A DNA stretch of 64,000 nucleotides from Microbacterium sp. 8M (GCF_902506375.1 NZ_LR733284.1:2976222-3040221); one strand, 5' to 3'. Numbered from the stretch's first letter, positions 1 through 9,256 are shown. Numbers and translations are program-made. Notes: a model not told the origin generated them from the letters alone.

Positions 1-167
1 GCCGTGGTGCCCTCGACGACGTCGGCGGGACGGTTCTTCTCCGCGAGGCGCTGCAGGATCGCGTCGTGATCGGCCGTCCAGCCGGAGGCGAGCACGCGGT
101 TGCGCTCGTCGGCCAGGATGGTGAACGGGCCGTCGGGGGTGTCGATGGTCTGGATGATGGCAGTCAT
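1..167 (-). CDS. ogt: Methylated-DNA--protein-cysteine methyltransferase, partial (N-terminus only)
   Basis: Only the first 55 or so codons are present; the gene runs off the left edge. The N-terminus ([13 protein letters not shown], then [17 protein letters not shown]) fits the ribonuclease-H-like N-domain of Ogt/MGMT, which repairs O6-alkylguanine by moving the alkyl group to its own cysteine. The catalytic PCHR motif would lie outside the window, so it cannot be checked. The ATG overlaps the stop of the upstream ada-alkA gene by four bases (ATGA), which points to translational coupling in an alkylation-damage operon. Confidence 0.8.
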   Translation of the reverse strand, partial: MTAIIQTIDTPDGPFTILADERNRVLASGWTADHDAILQRLAEKNRPADVVEGTT

Positions 168-1747
168 TTCGAGCCTTCCGTGATCGAGGTGGTCAATGCG
201 GTCTTCGAAGCGAGGGCGGACGCGGAGGCGTCCACGGCGCTCGGCGCGCCGCTGCCCTTCCTCACGGTCTTGGCCGGGGCCGCACGCCAGAGGTGGGCGG
301 TGAGATAGCTGCGCCAGGGCGCTGTGCGCGTCGCCCAGACTGTGAGCGGTCCGGGTTCCGACGGGAGTCCCGCCGCGCCGGCCCCGGCACGCGCTGCCAC
401 GTCGCCGGGCAGGAACACGTCGGGATCGCCCAGCACGCGCATGCGCACGTAGTCGGCGGTCCACGGCCCGATCCCCGGCATCGCGAGCAGCGCCTCCCGC
501 TGGGCCGCGCCGTCGTCCCCGGCGGTCAGCCGCAGTGACCCGTCGGCGAGCGCGGCCGCCGCGCCCGTGACGGCCCTGATCCGGGCCGCCGGGCCGCGCA
601 GCACCTCGTGCCCGCGCTCGGCGATCGCGGCCATCGTCGGGAACAGGATCCCCTCCTCTGTCCCTTCCGGGCCGGATCCGACCCGCTCCCCCAGCTCCTG
701 GGCGAGCTGCGTCAGTGCGGTGCGTGCGGCGGCCACGGTGATCTGCTGGCCGATCATCGCGCGGATCAGCATCTCGTGCGGATCCGCGGCGCCCGGCACG
801 CGGATGCCGGGTACGGCGGCGACCAGCGGAGCCAGCGGCTCGTGCGCGGCGAGCGCGGCGTCCACAGCCTCCGGATCGGCGTCGAGGTCGAACAGCCGAC
901 GGGCGCGGGTGACGAGCGGGGCCAGGTCGCCGAGCTGCGTCAGCCGGGCGCGCAGGTGCAGACGGTCTGCGCCGTCCAGGCTCAGCGCGAACCAGGCCGG
1001 TCCGCCGTCCAGGCGCAGGTGCCGGGCGAAGCTGCGCTCACCGGCCTCCTCGACTCCGGGCAGCGCCCTGGCGCGCATCCAGGCGAACAGGCCCGCCGCG
1101 TCGAACGGCTTCCGGTAGGGCAGCAGCAGGTCGATCTCACCCGGGACGACGGTCGCCGCAGCGCCCGCCTCGCGTGCGTGCCGGCGTGCCCGCAGATCTC
1201 CCGGAGCGAGGCCGAACACCTCGCGGACCGTGTCGTTGAACTGGCGCACACTCGCGAAACCCGCGGAGAACGCGACGTCGGCGATCGGCAGGTCGGTGCC
1301 CACCAGCAGCATGCGGGCGGTGTGCGCCCGGTGCGCGCGGGCCAGCGCGAGCGGACCCGCCCCGAGCTCGGCCGCCAGCAGTCGGGTGAGGTGCCGTGTC
1401 GAGTAGCCCAGGCGCGCGGCGAGCCCCGGAACGCCCTCACGCTCGACCACCCCGTCGGCGATGAGGCGCATGGCCCTCGCCGCGACGTCGCCGCGCAGGT
1501 TCCACTCCGGCGAGCCCGGCGCGGCCTCGGGCAGGCACCGCTTGCACGCGCGGTACCCCGCCTCGTGCGCCGCCGCGCTCGTCGGGAAGAATGTGACGTT
1601 CTCCGGCTTCGGGGTGCGGGCAGGGCAGCTCGGGCGGCAGTAGATGCCGGTCGAGCGGACCGCCGTCACGAACTGTCCGTCGAAGCGGGTGTCACGCGCG
1701 TCGATCGCCCGATACCGCTCGTCGAAGGTCATCCCGGGGAAGCTCAT
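164..1747 (-). CDS. alkA: Ada-AlkA fusion: methylphosphotriester sensor/AraC regulator plus 3-methyladenine DNA glycosylase
   Basis: About 527 residues in three parts. Residues 1-80 are an Ada zinc domain with all four cysteines (Cys37, Cys41 in GIYCRPSC; Cys68, Cys71 in ACKRC); Cys37 would accept methyl from phosphotriesters. Residues 85-195 are an AraC-type double HTH ([17 protein letters not shown]). Residues 205-510 are an AlkA-type glycosylase with the HhH-GPD motif ([15 protein letters not shown]) and the downstream FLPGDVA segment holding the expected catalytic Asp. The protein should sense alkylation, activate transcription and excise 3-methyladenine. It is followed by ogt with a 4-base overlap. 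The start was chosen as the first ATG just downstream of a large inverted repeat; MTFDERY five codons later is an alternative. Confidence 0.9.
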   Translation of the reverse strand: MSFPGMTFDERYRAIDARDTRFDGQFVTAVRSTGIYCRPSCPARTPKPENVTFFPTSAAAHEAGYRACKRCLPEAAPGSPEWNLRGDVAARAMRLIADGVVEREGVPGLAARLGYSTRHLTRLLAAELGAGPLALARAHRAHTARMLLVGTDLPIADVAFSAGFASVRQFNDTVREVFGLAPGDLRARRHAREAGAAATVVPGEIDLLLPYRKPFDAAGLFAWMRARALPGVEEAGERSFARHLRLDGGPAWFALSLDGADRLHLRARLTQLGDLAPLVTRARRLFDLDADPEAVDAALAAHEPLAPLVAAVPGIRVPGAADPHEMLIRAMIGQQITVAAARTALTQLAQELGERVGSGPEGTEEGILFPTMAAIAERGHEVLRGPAARIRAVTGAAAALADGSLRLTAGDDGAAQREALLAMPGIGPWTADYVRMRVLGDPDVFLPGDVAARAGAGAAGLPSEPGPLTVWATRTAPWRSYLTAHLWRAAPAKTVRKGSGAPSAVDASASALASKTALTTSITEGSK

Positions 1748-1760
1748 GCCTCCACTCTGG

Positions 1761-1798
1761 CATGTCCGATTCCCGCAGGCTCGCGGAAATCGGACATG
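1761..1798. promoter_or_regulatory. 16-bp-arm inverted repeat in front of ada-alkA
   Basis: Left arm CATGTCCGATTCCCGC and right arm GCGGAAATCGGACATG pair over 16 bp with one mismatch and a 6-base centre. It ends 13 bases before the ada-alkA ATG. It may be an operator for the AraC/Ada domain of the gene product or a hairpin in the 5' leader; it lacks a T-run and so is not a typical terminator. The role is inference. Confidence 0.5.
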
Positions 1799-1828
1799 AC
1801 AGTGCCCCCTCTCCCCCTGCGCCTTCTG

Positions 1829-1913
1829 CGCCGAACCACCCCCTTCGCGCCGAGCCACCCCCCTGCGCTCAGCGCGCAAAGGGGTGGCTCGGCGATAAAG
1901 GGGTGGCTCGGCG
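1829..1913. repeat. Doubled inverted repeat (four 17-base arms) after purH
   Basis: Two copies of AAAGGGGTGGCTCGGCG (1878-1894 and 1897-1913) are preceded by two near-complementary copies at 1829-1845 and 1848-1864, around a short GC centre. The inner pair and the outer pair can each fold. It sits just after the purH stop codon and before the ada-alkA promoter, so a terminator role for purN-purH is likely. Two other elements of the same design occur at 7151-7235 and 51719-51796. Confidence 0.65.
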
Positions 1914-1995
1914 CTGTCTCCGTCACTGAGGGAGGGCGCAGCCCAAGGCGCAGGGATCCCAGGGAAGGTGATCCTGCCCGGGCCCGGGATCCAGC

Positions 1996-3603
1996 TCAGT
2001 GGAAGAAGTGGCGCTCTCCGGTGAAGAACATCGTCACGCCGGCCTTGCGCGCAGCGTCGACGACCTCCTCGTCGCGCACGGAGCCGCCCGGCTGCACGAT
2101 CGCCGTGACGCCGGCGTCGATGAGAACCTGAGCACCGTCGGCGAAGGGGAAGAACGCGTCGGAGGCGGCGACGGATCCGGCGGCGCGGTCGCCCGCGCGC
2201 TCCACCGCGAGACGGCAGGAGTCGACACGGTTGACCTGGCCCATGCCGACGCCGACCGTGGCGTTCGCCTTGGAGAGCACGATCGCGTTCGACTTCACGG
2301 CGCGGCACGCCTTCCACGCGAAGATGAGGTTCTCCATCTCCTGGTCGTCGGGGCGCTCGCCCGAGACCAGCTCCCAGTCCTTCGCGACGGAGACGATGTC
2401 GTCCGGGAAGCGGTCGGCGTCCTGCAGGAGCAGCCCCCCGGACACCAGACGCACGTCCATGCGCTCCTGCTGCCAGTCGTCGGGCAGCTGCAGCAGCCGC
2501 AGGTTCTTCTTCGCCTTGAACACCTCGAGCGCTGCGGGTTCGAACGCCGGCGCCACGATGACCTCGGTGAAGATGTCCTTCAGGTTCTCGGCCATCTTCA
2601 GGGTGACCGTGCCGTTCGCAGCGATAACGCCGCCGTAGGCCGACACCGGGTCGCACTCGTGCGCCCGCAGGTGCGCGCTCGCGATGGGATCCAGGGCGTT
2701 CGGCGCGGTGGTGGCGATGCCGCACGGGTTGGCGTGCTTGATGATCGCGACGGCGGGATGCACCATGTCGTACGCCGCACGCAGGGCCGCATCGGCGTCG
2801 ACGTAGTTGTTGTACGACATCTCCTTGCCCTGCAGCTGCGTGGCCTGAGCGATGCCGTGTCCGCCCGCGCGGGTGTAGATCGCACCGCGCTGGTGCGCGT
2901 TCTCGCCGTATCGCAGCGTGGCCAGGCGCTCGGCCTGGATCGTGAGGTGCGCGGGCAGGTCGCCCTCATCGATCAGCGTGCCCTCGGCGAACCAGGACGC
3001 GACGGCGGCGTCGTAGGCAGCGGTGTGCGCGAAGGCCCGGGCGGCGAGCTCCCGGCGCTGCGCCAGCGTGGTGCCGCCGGCCGCGACCGCGTCGACGATC
3101 GCAGGGTAGGACTCCGGGGAGACCACGATGGCGACGTTCGCGTGGTTCTTCGCCGCGGCGCGCACCATGGCGGGTCCGCCGATGTCGATCTGCTCGACCA
3201 CGTCGTCACCGACCGCCCCGGAGGCCACGGTCTCGACGAACGGGTACAGGTTCACCACGACGAGCTCGAACGGCTCGATGCCGAGGTGCTCGAGCTGGCC
3301 CTCGTGATCCTCCAGTCGCAGATCGGCGAGCAGACCACCGTGGATGGCGGGGTGCAGCGTCTTGACGCGTCCGTCGAGCATCTCGGCGACGCCCGTGACG
3401 GCGGCCACGTCGGTGACGTCGATGCCCGCATCGCGAATGGTCTGCGCGGTGGATCCGGTCGACACGATCTCGACGCCGTTCTCGGCGAGTGCCTGCGCGA
3501 GCGTCACCAGACCGGTCTTGTCGCTGACGGACACGAGGGCGCGGCGCACCCGCACCTGGTCGCGGGGACGGTAGAGGGACGGGTCGTGGGCAGGACCGGC
3601 CAT
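1996..3603 (-). CDS. purH: Bifunctional AICAR formyltransferase / IMP cyclohydrolase
   Basis: At 535 residues it has the usual family length. It catalyses the last two steps of IMP synthesis. An N-terminal MGS-like cyclohydrolase domain ([16 protein letters not shown] near residue 20, [26 protein letters not shown]) is followed by the AICAR transformylase domain ([30 protein letters not shown] near the C-terminus). It begins 24 bases after purN and is surely co-transcribed with it; the PerM-like gene lies upstream on the same strand. The purine permease on the other side of that gene adds to a purine-centred neighbourhood. A doubled inverted repeat follows the stop. Confidence 0.97.
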   Translation of the reverse strand: MAGPAHDPSLYRPRDQVRVRRALVSVSDKTGLVTLAQALAENGVEIVSTGSTAQTIRDAGIDVTDVAAVTGVAEMLDGRVKTLHPAIHGGLLADLRLEDHEGQLEHLGIEPFELVVVNLYPFVETVASGAVGDDVVEQIDIGGPAMVRAAAKNHANVAIVVSPESYPAIVDAVAAGGTTLAQRRELAARAFAHTAAYDAAVASWFAEGTLIDEGDLPAHLTIQAERLATLRYGENAHQRGAIYTRAGGHGIAQATQLQGKEMSYNNYVDADAALRAAYDMVHPAVAIIKHANPCGIATTAPNALDPIASAHLRAHECDPVSAYGGVIAANGTVTLKMAENLKDIFTEVIVAPAFEPAALEVFKAKKNLRLLQLPDDWQQERMDVRLVSGGLLLQDADRFPDDIVSVAKDWELVSGERPDDQEMENLIFAWKACRAVKSNAIVLSKANATVGVGMGQVNRVDSCRLAVERAGDRAAGSVAASDAFFPFADGAQVLIDAGVTAIVQPGGSVRDEEVVDAARKAGVTMFFTGERHFFH

Positions 3604-3627
3604 CGGGGGGTTCCTTCCGGGTAGGCG

Positions 3628-4227
3628 TCAGTTCGGGGAGGGACGGGCGCCGAGGTCGAGCTCACCCTCGGCGATGCGGCGGACGACGTCGATCAGCAGT
3701 CGTCGCTCGACGGGCTTGATGCGCTCGTGCAGCGAGGACTCGGTGTCGCCCTCGAGCACCGGCACACGCTCCTGGGCGAGGATCGGTCCGCTGTCGACAC
3801 CGTCGTCGACCACGATCACGCTCGCCCCGGTCTCGGTCACTCCCGCCGCGAGGGCGTCACGCACGCCATGCGCCCCGGGGAACTCGGGCAGGTATGCCGG
3901 GTGGGTGTTGATGATGTTCGGCGACCAGGTGGCCACCACGTCGTGCGGCAGCAGGCGCATGAGGCCGGAGAGCACGATGAGGTCGGGGTTCCAGACCTTC
4001 AACTGGGCGTCGAGCTCTGCGCCCCACGCCTCCCGGCTGTCGAAGCGCTCCCAGGGCACGACGAAGGAGGGGATACCGAAGGCCTCGGCGTGTGCGAGGC
4101 CTTCGGCCTCGCGGTCCGCGCCGATCACGATGACCCTGGCGGGGAATCCGGGGTCGTCCGTCGCGTCGAGGAGGGCACGAAGATTCGAGCCGGTGCCCGA
4201 GATGAGTACGGCGACCGTCAGCACCAC
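3628..4227 (-). CDS. purN: Phosphoribosylglycinamide formyltransferase (GART)
   Basis: 199 residues, typical of PurN. It transfers a formyl group from 10-formyl-THF to GAR, the third step of purine synthesis. Visible motifs are the N-terminal phosphate-binding loop ([13 protein letters not shown]), LMRLLP, the catalytic Asn-His segment ([15 protein letters not shown]) and the late [10 protein letters not shown] with the catalytic Asp. The start is GTG; a second GTG follows directly, so the start is uncertain by one codon. It is followed by purH after 24 bases. The gap to the upstream membrane protein gene is only 50 bases, so a three-gene operon is plausible. Confidence 0.96.
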   Translation of the reverse strand: MVLTVAVLISGTGSNLRALLDATDDPGFPARVIVIGADREAEGLAHAEAFGIPSFVVPWERFDSREAWGAELDAQLKVWNPDLIVLSGLMRLLPHDVVATWSPNIINTHPAYLPEFPGAHGVRDALAAGVTETGASVIVVDDGVDSGPILAQERVPVLEGDTESSLHERIKPVERRLLIDVVRRIAEGELDLGARPSPN

Positions 4228-4277
4228 AACAGTCTAGCCGGGCGGGCGCACCCGCCGGTCCGCCGTGAAGCGGCCGC

Positions 4278-5540
4278 TCAGACGCCGGTGGGACGGAGCG
4301 CGTCCTCGTCCTCGTCAGCCGGCCAGGCGTCCCCCGTCGCCGCGCGACGTCGTGGCGCGAGCAGGAGGATCGCCGCGCCGACGAGCACCTCGAGGCCGAG
4401 CGCGAGCGCGACCGGACCCGGCTCGGGGCCGGCGACCCCGAGCCGCCCGGGGCCGAGGGATCCGCGGGACAGCGCGGCGAGCAGCGCGCCCGCACCGCCG
4501 GCGAGGACGGCGATCCCCGCCGCCGTCACCGCCCGGGCGCCGAACGTCGCCTCCGCCCCGGCGGAGACCTGGCGGGAGCGGATCAGCCACCCGGCGAACG
4601 CGCCCGCGCCGATCGGCACAAGCACCACGATGAGCCACCACGGCGACGAGCTGTCCGGCACGAGTCCCAGCAGCGGGACCCCGGGCACGACGCCCAGCAC
4701 GGTGCCCGCCGGCGACACGGCGGTGCCCGCGCCGATCGCGAAGCCGGGGCCGGCGATCCACGCCACGGCCCACGCCACGAGGGTCGGCAGGTAGGCGAGC
4801 TGCGCCAGCCCGATCACGACGACGCCGAGCCCATCGGCGCGCAGCGCTTCGAAGAGCGCCACGGTCTGGCCGCCGCGGACCAGGGCGACGATGGCGACGG
4901 CGAGCCCTGCCGCGCCCACGACCGCGGTGGTCGCCGCAGCGGCGCCCCGCACCACGTCGCCGGGCACCTGCGCCCAGTCGGGGAATCGGTCCAGCGCGTC
5001 CTGCACCCGATCGACGAGCCCGCCGTCGCCCTCGGCCCACGCGGTCGCCACCGCGCCGGCCAGCGCACCGCACAGGAATGCGAGCGGCGGGAACAGCATC
5101 GCCATCCACAGCGGCGTCCGCACGCCGCCGAGGCCGCCGGTCAGCGCGGCGACCGCCGAGATCGCAGCGAAGACGACGGTGCCGCCGACCACACCGGCGG
5201 GCCAGGATCCGGCCAGCGCGGCACGGCGGCCCGAGCGGGCCGCGAAGATCGCCGTGAAGCCGAGCAGCAGCAAGGGGGTGACCGACAGCGCGAAGCGTGC
5301 GGCGGACGGATCCAGCCCCATCGCGCGCACGACGGCGTCGGGCAGGGCGACCGCGAGCGGCACTCCGTGTCCGAACTGCCACAGCGTCGCGGTGGCCGGC
5401 CACAGCGCGCCCCAATCGGCACGCGGCCCGAACGCGACCGCCCAGATCACCGTGAGCGGCGCGAGCAGAACGGCGAGGCCGATCGCGGCCGCCACGACGG
5501 CGTCGACTGCGGCCAGGAGCACGATGAGGAGGCGTTGCAT
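4278..5540 (-). CDS. DUF6350 / PerM-like polytopic membrane protein
   Basis: 420 residues, about ten hydrophobic segments (first from residue 3, last just before RRRAATGD) and an acidic tail. No enzymatic motif is visible. The position directly upstream of purN-purH matches Mycobacterium tuberculosis Rv0955 (perM)-purN-purH; PerM there is an integral membrane protein linked to cell division and persistence. Assignment to this family rests on the membrane pattern plus synteny. A role in division is knowledge of the homologue, not something the sequence shows. The ATG lies 96 bases from the start of the divergent permease, so the two share a promoter region. Confidence 0.75.
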   Translation of the reverse strand: MQRLLIVLLAAVDAVVAAAIGLAVLLAPLTVIWAVAFGPRADWGALWPATATLWQFGHGVPLAVALPDAVVRAMGLDPSAARFALSVTPLLLLGFTAIFAARSGRRAALAGSWPAGVVGGTVVFAAISAVAALTGGLGGVRTPLWMAMLFPPLAFLCGALAGAVATAWAEGDGGLVDRVQDALDRFPDWAQVPGDVVRGAAAATTAVVGAAGLAVAIVALVRGGQTVALFEALRADGLGVVVIGLAQLAYLPTLVAWAVAWIAGPGFAIGAGTAVSPAGTVLGVVPGVPLLGLVPDSSSPWWLIVVLVPIGAGAFAGWLIRSRQVSAGAEATFGARAVTAAGIAVLAGGAGALLAALSRGSLGPGRLGVAGPEPGPVALALGLEVLVGAAILLLAPRRRAATGDAWPADEDEDALRPTGV

Positions 5541-5636
5541 GACGGCTTCGAGCCTACGTGCTCCACCTCTGCCTCCCCCGCCGAACGCGCGGCCCGCCGT
5601 CGCGACGCGATACGGTTTTCGGCGGAGGTCCTGCCC

Positions 5637-7103
5637 ATGTCATCTGTCCCCCCGACCGCATCCGACCAGGCCACGGCCGAGCCGAGGAACGCGCTCGACC
5701 GCTTCTTCGAGATCACCCGCCGCGGCTCCAGCGTCGGCGCAGAGATCCGCGGCGGCGTCGTGACCTTCGTGACGATGGCCTACATCGTCATCCTGAATCC
5801 GATCATCCTGTCCAGCTCCAAGGACATCGCGGGCACTCAGCTCGGCTTCGTCCAGCTGAGCGCCGTGACCGGCTTCACCGCCGCGGTGATGACGATCCTG
5901 TTCGGCCTGATCGCACGCCTGCCGTTCGCGTTCGCCGCGGGCCTCGGCATCAACGCCTTCCTCGCGTTCTCGGTGGTGGGCGAGGTGACCTGGGCCGAGG
6001 CGATGGGTCTCGTCGTCATCAACGGCCTCATCATCGTCCTGCTGAGCGCCACCGGGCTGCGCCGGATGATCTTCGAGGCCGTCCCCATGCAGCTCAAGCT
6101 CGCCATCACGGTCGGCATCGGCTTGTTCATCGCGTTCATCGGCCTCGTGAACGCCGGATTCGTGACCTCGACCAAGAGCGATTCGCCGCCGGTCGGGCTG
6201 GGCATCGGCGGCTCGGTGGCCACCGCGCCCACCCTCGTCTTCGTGATCACCCTGCTGCTCACCGCCATCCTGGTCGGGCTGCGCATCAAGGGCGGCATCC
6301 TGATCGGTCTCGTCTCCGGCACGGTGATCGCCGTGATCGTCGAGGCGATCTGGCACCTCGGGCCGAAGGTCGACGGCGACAAGGTCCACCCGGGCGGCTG
6401 GGGCCTCACCGTGCCGACGCTTCCGAAGAACCTCGTCGCCGTCCCCGATCTGTCGCTCATCGGCCACGTCGACCTGTTCGGCGCCTTCGGCCGGATCGGC
6501 GCCGTGTCGGCGCTCATGCTCGTGTTCACGCTGGTGTTCACGAACTTCTTCGACGCCATGGGCACCATGACCGGGCTCTCGAAGGAAGCGGGCCTCGCCG
6601 ACGACAAGGGCGAGTTCCCGCGTCTGCGCTCCGCGCTCATCGTCGAGGGAGTCGGCGCCGTCGCCGGTGGCCTGACCTCCGGATCCTCCAACACGGTGTT
6701 CATCGAATCCGGCGCCGGCATCGGCGAGGGCGCGCGCACGGGCCTGGCCAACATCGTGACGGGCCTGCTGTTCCTGCTCGCGATGTTCTTCACGCCGCTC
6801 GTCTCGATCGTGCCCACCGAGGTCGCGGCCGCTGCGCTCGTGATCGTGGGCGCGCTCATGATGAGCCAGATCCGCCACATCGATCTCACCGACTTCACGG
6901 CGCTTTTCCCCGTGTTCGTCACGGTCACGATCATGCCGCTCACCTATTCGATCGCGAACGGCATCGGCGCCGGCTTCATCAGCTGGGTGCTGGTGCGCGC
7001 GTTCTCCGGTCGGATCCGCGAGATCAGCCCGCTGCTGTTGATCGTCACGGCCGGCTTCGTGATCTACTTCGCGCGCGGCCCCATCGAGGCGCTGCTGCAC
7101 TGA
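5637..7103 (+). CDS. NCS2-family purine permease (AzgA-like guanine/hypoxanthine transporter)
   Basis: 488 residues with 12-14 hydrophobic segments. Family hallmarks are the N-terminal GGVVTFVTMAYIVILNP, the AGLGINAF motif, the FTNFFDAMGTM helix and the GSSNTVFIESGAGI segment, characteristic of AzgA/PbuG-type uptake of hypoxanthine, guanine or adenine with protons. The start was set at the ATG preceded by GGCGGAGG eight bases upstream; the open frame extends further back but runs into the divergent gene. The neighbouring purN-purH make purine salvage versus synthesis the natural context. It ends in a doubled inverted repeat shared with the convergent hydrolase gene. Confidence 0.9.
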   Translation: MSSVPPTASDQATAEPRNALDRFFEITRRGSSVGAEIRGGVVTFVTMAYIVILNPIILSSSKDIAGTQLGFVQLSAVTGFTAAVMTILFGLIARLPFAFAAGLGINAFLAFSVVGEVTWAEAMGLVVINGLIIVLLSATGLRRMIFEAVPMQLKLAITVGIGLFIAFIGLVNAGFVTSTKSDSPPVGLGIGGSVATAPTLVFVITLLLTAILVGLRIKGGILIGLVSGTVIAVIVEAIWHLGPKVDGDKVHPGGWGLTVPTLPKNLVAVPDLSLIGHVDLFGAFGRIGAVSALMLVFTLVFTNFFDAMGTMTGLSKEAGLADDKGEFPRLRSALIVEGVGAVAGGLTSGSSNTVFIESGAGIGEGARTGLANIVTGLLFLLAMFFTPLVSIVPTEVAAAALVIVGALMMSQIRHIDLTDFTALFPVFVTVTIMPLTYSIANGIGAGFISWVLVRAFSGRIREISPLLLIVTAGFVIYFARGPIEALLH

Positions 7104-7150
7104 CCTGCACGCTCCGACCCCGAGCACTCAGCGCGCGCTTTCCCTGGTCG

Positions 7151-7235
7151 TCGAGGCCCCCTCGCAGCATCCGCGCCCCCTCCGGTGGGCGCCCGCGCGA
7201 GGGGGCCTCGGCGCGCAGAGGGGGCCTCGGCGCGC
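7151..7235. repeat. Doubled inverted repeat between convergent genes
   Basis: Two identical 18-base units GAGGGGGCCTCGGCGCGC (7199-7216, 7218-7235) face two partly complementary C-rich arms (TCGAGGCCCCCTC at 7151-7163 and CGCGCCCCCTCC from 7172). The architecture equals that of 1829-1913 and 51719-51796 though the sequence differs. It lies between the 3' ends of the permease and the metallo-hydrolase and probably acts as a bidirectional terminator. Confidence 0.6.
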
Positions 7236-7287
7236 CAGGCGCGGACGCGGACGCCAGGCGCACACGCGGAGGCAGGGCGCGCGAGCT

Positions 7288-8073
7288 TCAGAGCGCGAGT
7301 GGGACGCCCGCCTCCGGCACGCGCAGACGCTCGGCGAGATCCGCGTAGCCGAACTCGCGCACGAGCCGCTCCCGGGTCTCGGAGAAGTGGTGCCACCCCT
7401 CGGCGTGCACGGGCACGATCACGGCGTCGCCCAGCACCCGCGCGGCCTCCACAGCGGTGCGCGCGTTCAGCGTCAGATCCGCGTCCCCGAAGCGGCCCAC
7501 GTTCGCGGCTCCGGCGAAGAGCACCGCGATGTCGATGCGACCGATCCTCTCGACGATCGCCGACACCACGTCGACCGAGGCGTTGTCCCCGGACACGTAC
7601 AGCACCGGTTCGCCGGGCGCCGACAGCACGAACCCGGTCACGGTGCCGGACAGCGCCTCGGCCCCCTCCGGCCCGTGCAGCGCCGGCACGGAGGTGATCT
7701 CGACCGGCCCCGCCCGGTGCGTCTGCCACGGGGCGAGGCCCGTCACGCCGTCGATCCGCGCCCCCGCCTCGGGCGTGGAGAGCACCACCCCGGCGCGCGG
7801 CAGGAACGCGCGCCCTGCCTCGTCGAGGTTGTCGGGGTGCTGGTCGTGCGAGAGCAGGACCACGTCGATCGCGCCCACCTCGTCGGCGCCGAGCGCCGGG
7901 CCGGTGAGCTTGTGCAGCGGGATGCCGCCCGGGTAGGTCCGCGGGGCGTCGAAGGTGGGGTCGGTGAGCAGGCGCAGGCCGGCGTACTCGATGAGCGCGG
8001 TCGGCCCGCCGATGAGCGTCAGGGTCACGGTGTTCAGGGTCACGGTGTTCTCGGTCACGGTGTTCTCGGTCAT
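7288..8073 (-). CDS. UlaG-like metallo-beta-lactamase-fold hydrolase
   Basis: 261 residues. The core (TLIGGPTALIEYAGLRLLTDPTFD, LLSHDQHPDNLDEAGR, YVSGDNASVD, VPVHAEGWHHF) is that of the L-ascorbate-6-phosphate-lactonase-like branch of metallo-hydrolases. The metal motif reads SHDQHPDN, a variant of HxHxDH in which the first His is replaced; the late GD and His residues are kept. The substrate is unknown. The N-terminus is odd: the first 18 codons are built from a 15-base tandem repeat giving TENTV-TENTV-TLNTV, so its length may vary between strains. It is divergent from the GlxA-type regulator, which may control it. Confidence 0.8.
   Translation of the reverse strand: MTENTVTENTVTLNTVTLTLIGGPTALIEYAGLRLLTDPTFDAPRTYPGGIPLHKLTGPALGADEVGAIDVVLLSHDQHPDNLDEAGRAFLPRAGVVLSTPEAGARIDGVTGLAPWQTHRAGPVEITSVPALHGPEGAEALSGTVTGFVLSAPGEPVLYVSGDNASVDVVSAIVERIGRIDIAVLFAGAANVGRFGDADLTLNARTAVEAARVLGDAVIVPVHAEGWHHFSETRERLVREFGYADLAERLRVPEAGVPLAL
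8023..8072 (-). repeat. 15-bp minisatellite, 3.3 copies, inside a start region
   Basis: The plus strand shows GGTCACGGTGTTCAG, then GGTCACGGTGTTCTC twice, then the partial unit ending in the start codon. Being a multiple of three it keeps frame and encodes a TENTV-type pentapeptide at the N-terminus of the metallo-hydrolase. Slippage here would change N-terminal length without frameshift. Confidence 0.8.
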
Positions 8074-8143
8074 GGCTCCATCGTGCCGACGTCGTCGCCG
8101 CACCGGGAGTGGCCCTGATGACACCTTCCGATAAGATCGGGCC

Positions 8144-9094
8144 ATGCGCACCGCCGCGGTCCTCGCTTTCCCGGGCATCAGCCCGTTCCACCTGTCCGTG
8201 CCGCTCATGGTCTTCGGCGGCGTCGGCGTGCGCTCGGTCGAGGCCGCGTATCGCACGGTGACCGTCGCGGAGGAGCCGGGGCCGGTGCGCACGGCGGCCG
8301 GGCTGGACCTCGTCGTGCCCGAGGGTCTGGACGCCCTCGCCGCCGCCGATCTCGTGGTGATCCCGAGCTGGGATCCGGATGTCGCGCCGAGCGGTGCACT
8401 CCTCGGGGCGGTGCGCACCGCGCACGGCAACGGGGCGAAGGTGCTGGGCCTGTGCCTGGGCGCCTTCGTGGTGGCCGCGAGCGGCATCGCGACCGGCCGG
8501 GAGGTGTCCACGCACTGGTCGGCGGGCCCGCAGCTCGCCGCACGTCACCCGGAGCTCACCGTGCGCTGCGAGGCGCTGTGGACCGACCTCGGCGACGTCG
8601 TGACGTCGGCAGGGGTCGCGGCCGCGCTCGACTGCTGCCTGCACATCGTCCGCACCGAGCTGGGCAGCGCCGTGGCCGCCGACCTGGCGCGGTCGCTGGT
8701 CATGGCGCCGCACCGGGAGGGATCCCAGGCGCAGTTCCTTTCCCGCCCGCTCGCCGCGGCGCACGACGGCGACGAGATCGACCGGGCGATCGCGTGGGCC
8801 TTGGAGCGGATCGCCGAGCCCGCGCCGCTCGATGCCTGGGCCGGCGCCGTGCACCTGTCCCGCCGCACGTTCACGCGGCGGTTCCGCGCGCGCACCGGCA
8901 GCAGCCCGGGAGACTGGCTGCTGCAGCGCCGGCTGGACGAGGCGCGCCGCCTCCTGGAGGCATCGGATCTGCCGGTCGACGCCGTGGCCCAGCGCACCGG
9001 GTTCGGCAGCGCCGTGACTCTGCGCCACCACTTCCGCGCCCGCTTCGGCACCACCCCGGGGGCGCACCGCCGCGCGTTCGCAGATCCGGCCTGA
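8144..9094 (+). CDS. GlxA-family transcriptional regulator (DJ-1/PfpI domain plus AraC HTH)
   Basis: 316 residues. Residues 1-185 form a DJ-1/PfpI class I glutamine amidotransferase-like domain with the nucleophile elbow GLCLGAF and its Cys near residue 105, though in such regulators it usually serves as ligand sensor. Residues 205-312 are an AraC-type HTH pair (LSRRTFTRRFRARTG, then VAQRTGFGSAVTLRHHF). The divergent gene for the metallo-hydrolase begins 70 bases away and is the likely target. The only ATG with the right family N-terminus (MRTAAVLAFPG) was chosen. A strong terminator hairpin follows. Confidence 0.88.
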   Translation: MRTAAVLAFPGISPFHLSVPLMVFGGVGVRSVEAAYRTVTVAEEPGPVRTAAGLDLVVPEGLDALAAADLVVIPSWDPDVAPSGALLGAVRTAHGNGAKVLGLCLGAFVVAASGIATGREVSTHWSAGPQLAARHPELTVRCEALWTDLGDVVTSAGVAAALDCCLHIVRTELGSAVAADLARSLVMAPHREGSQAQFLSRPLAAAHDGDEIDRAIAWALERIAEPAPLDAWAGAVHLSRRTFTRRFRARTGSSPGDWLLQRRLDEARRLLEASDLPVDAVAQRTGFGSAVTLRHHFRARFGTTPGAHRRAFADPA

Positions 9095-9137
9095 GGATCC
9101 TCGAACCGGTACCGGGAGGATCCAGCCCGGGAATGAC

Positions 9138-9170
9138 GAAGGGCCCCCGGCACGGAGCCGGGGGCCCTTC
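9138..9170. terminator. Perfect 14-bp stem terminator
   Basis: GAAGGGCCCCCGGC and its exact complement flank the 5-base loop ACGGA. It lies between the convergent GlxA-type regulator and sucD, so it may stop transcription from both sides. Between it and sucD lies a degenerate copy (9200-9236) of the dispersed CTTCG...GCTCAG...CCGG repeat. Confidence 0.8.
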
Positions 9171-9256
9171 GCGTACGTCCTTGCTTACAGGGCGCTGTAC
9201 TTCGACTCGTCGCTGCGCTCCTCGCTCAGCAACCGGATCGAAGGCCGCCGCGCGGC

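Noticed and set aside
1..167. ogt as a truncated pseudogene.
   Set aside because: It is cut only by the window edge; the visible part is intact and coupled to ada-alkA.
164..2725. Extension of the ada-alkA reading frame back into purH.
   Set aside because: The frame is open only because of high GC; the Ada domain begins at 1747 behind an inverted repeat, and the upstream part is antisense-frame purH sequence.
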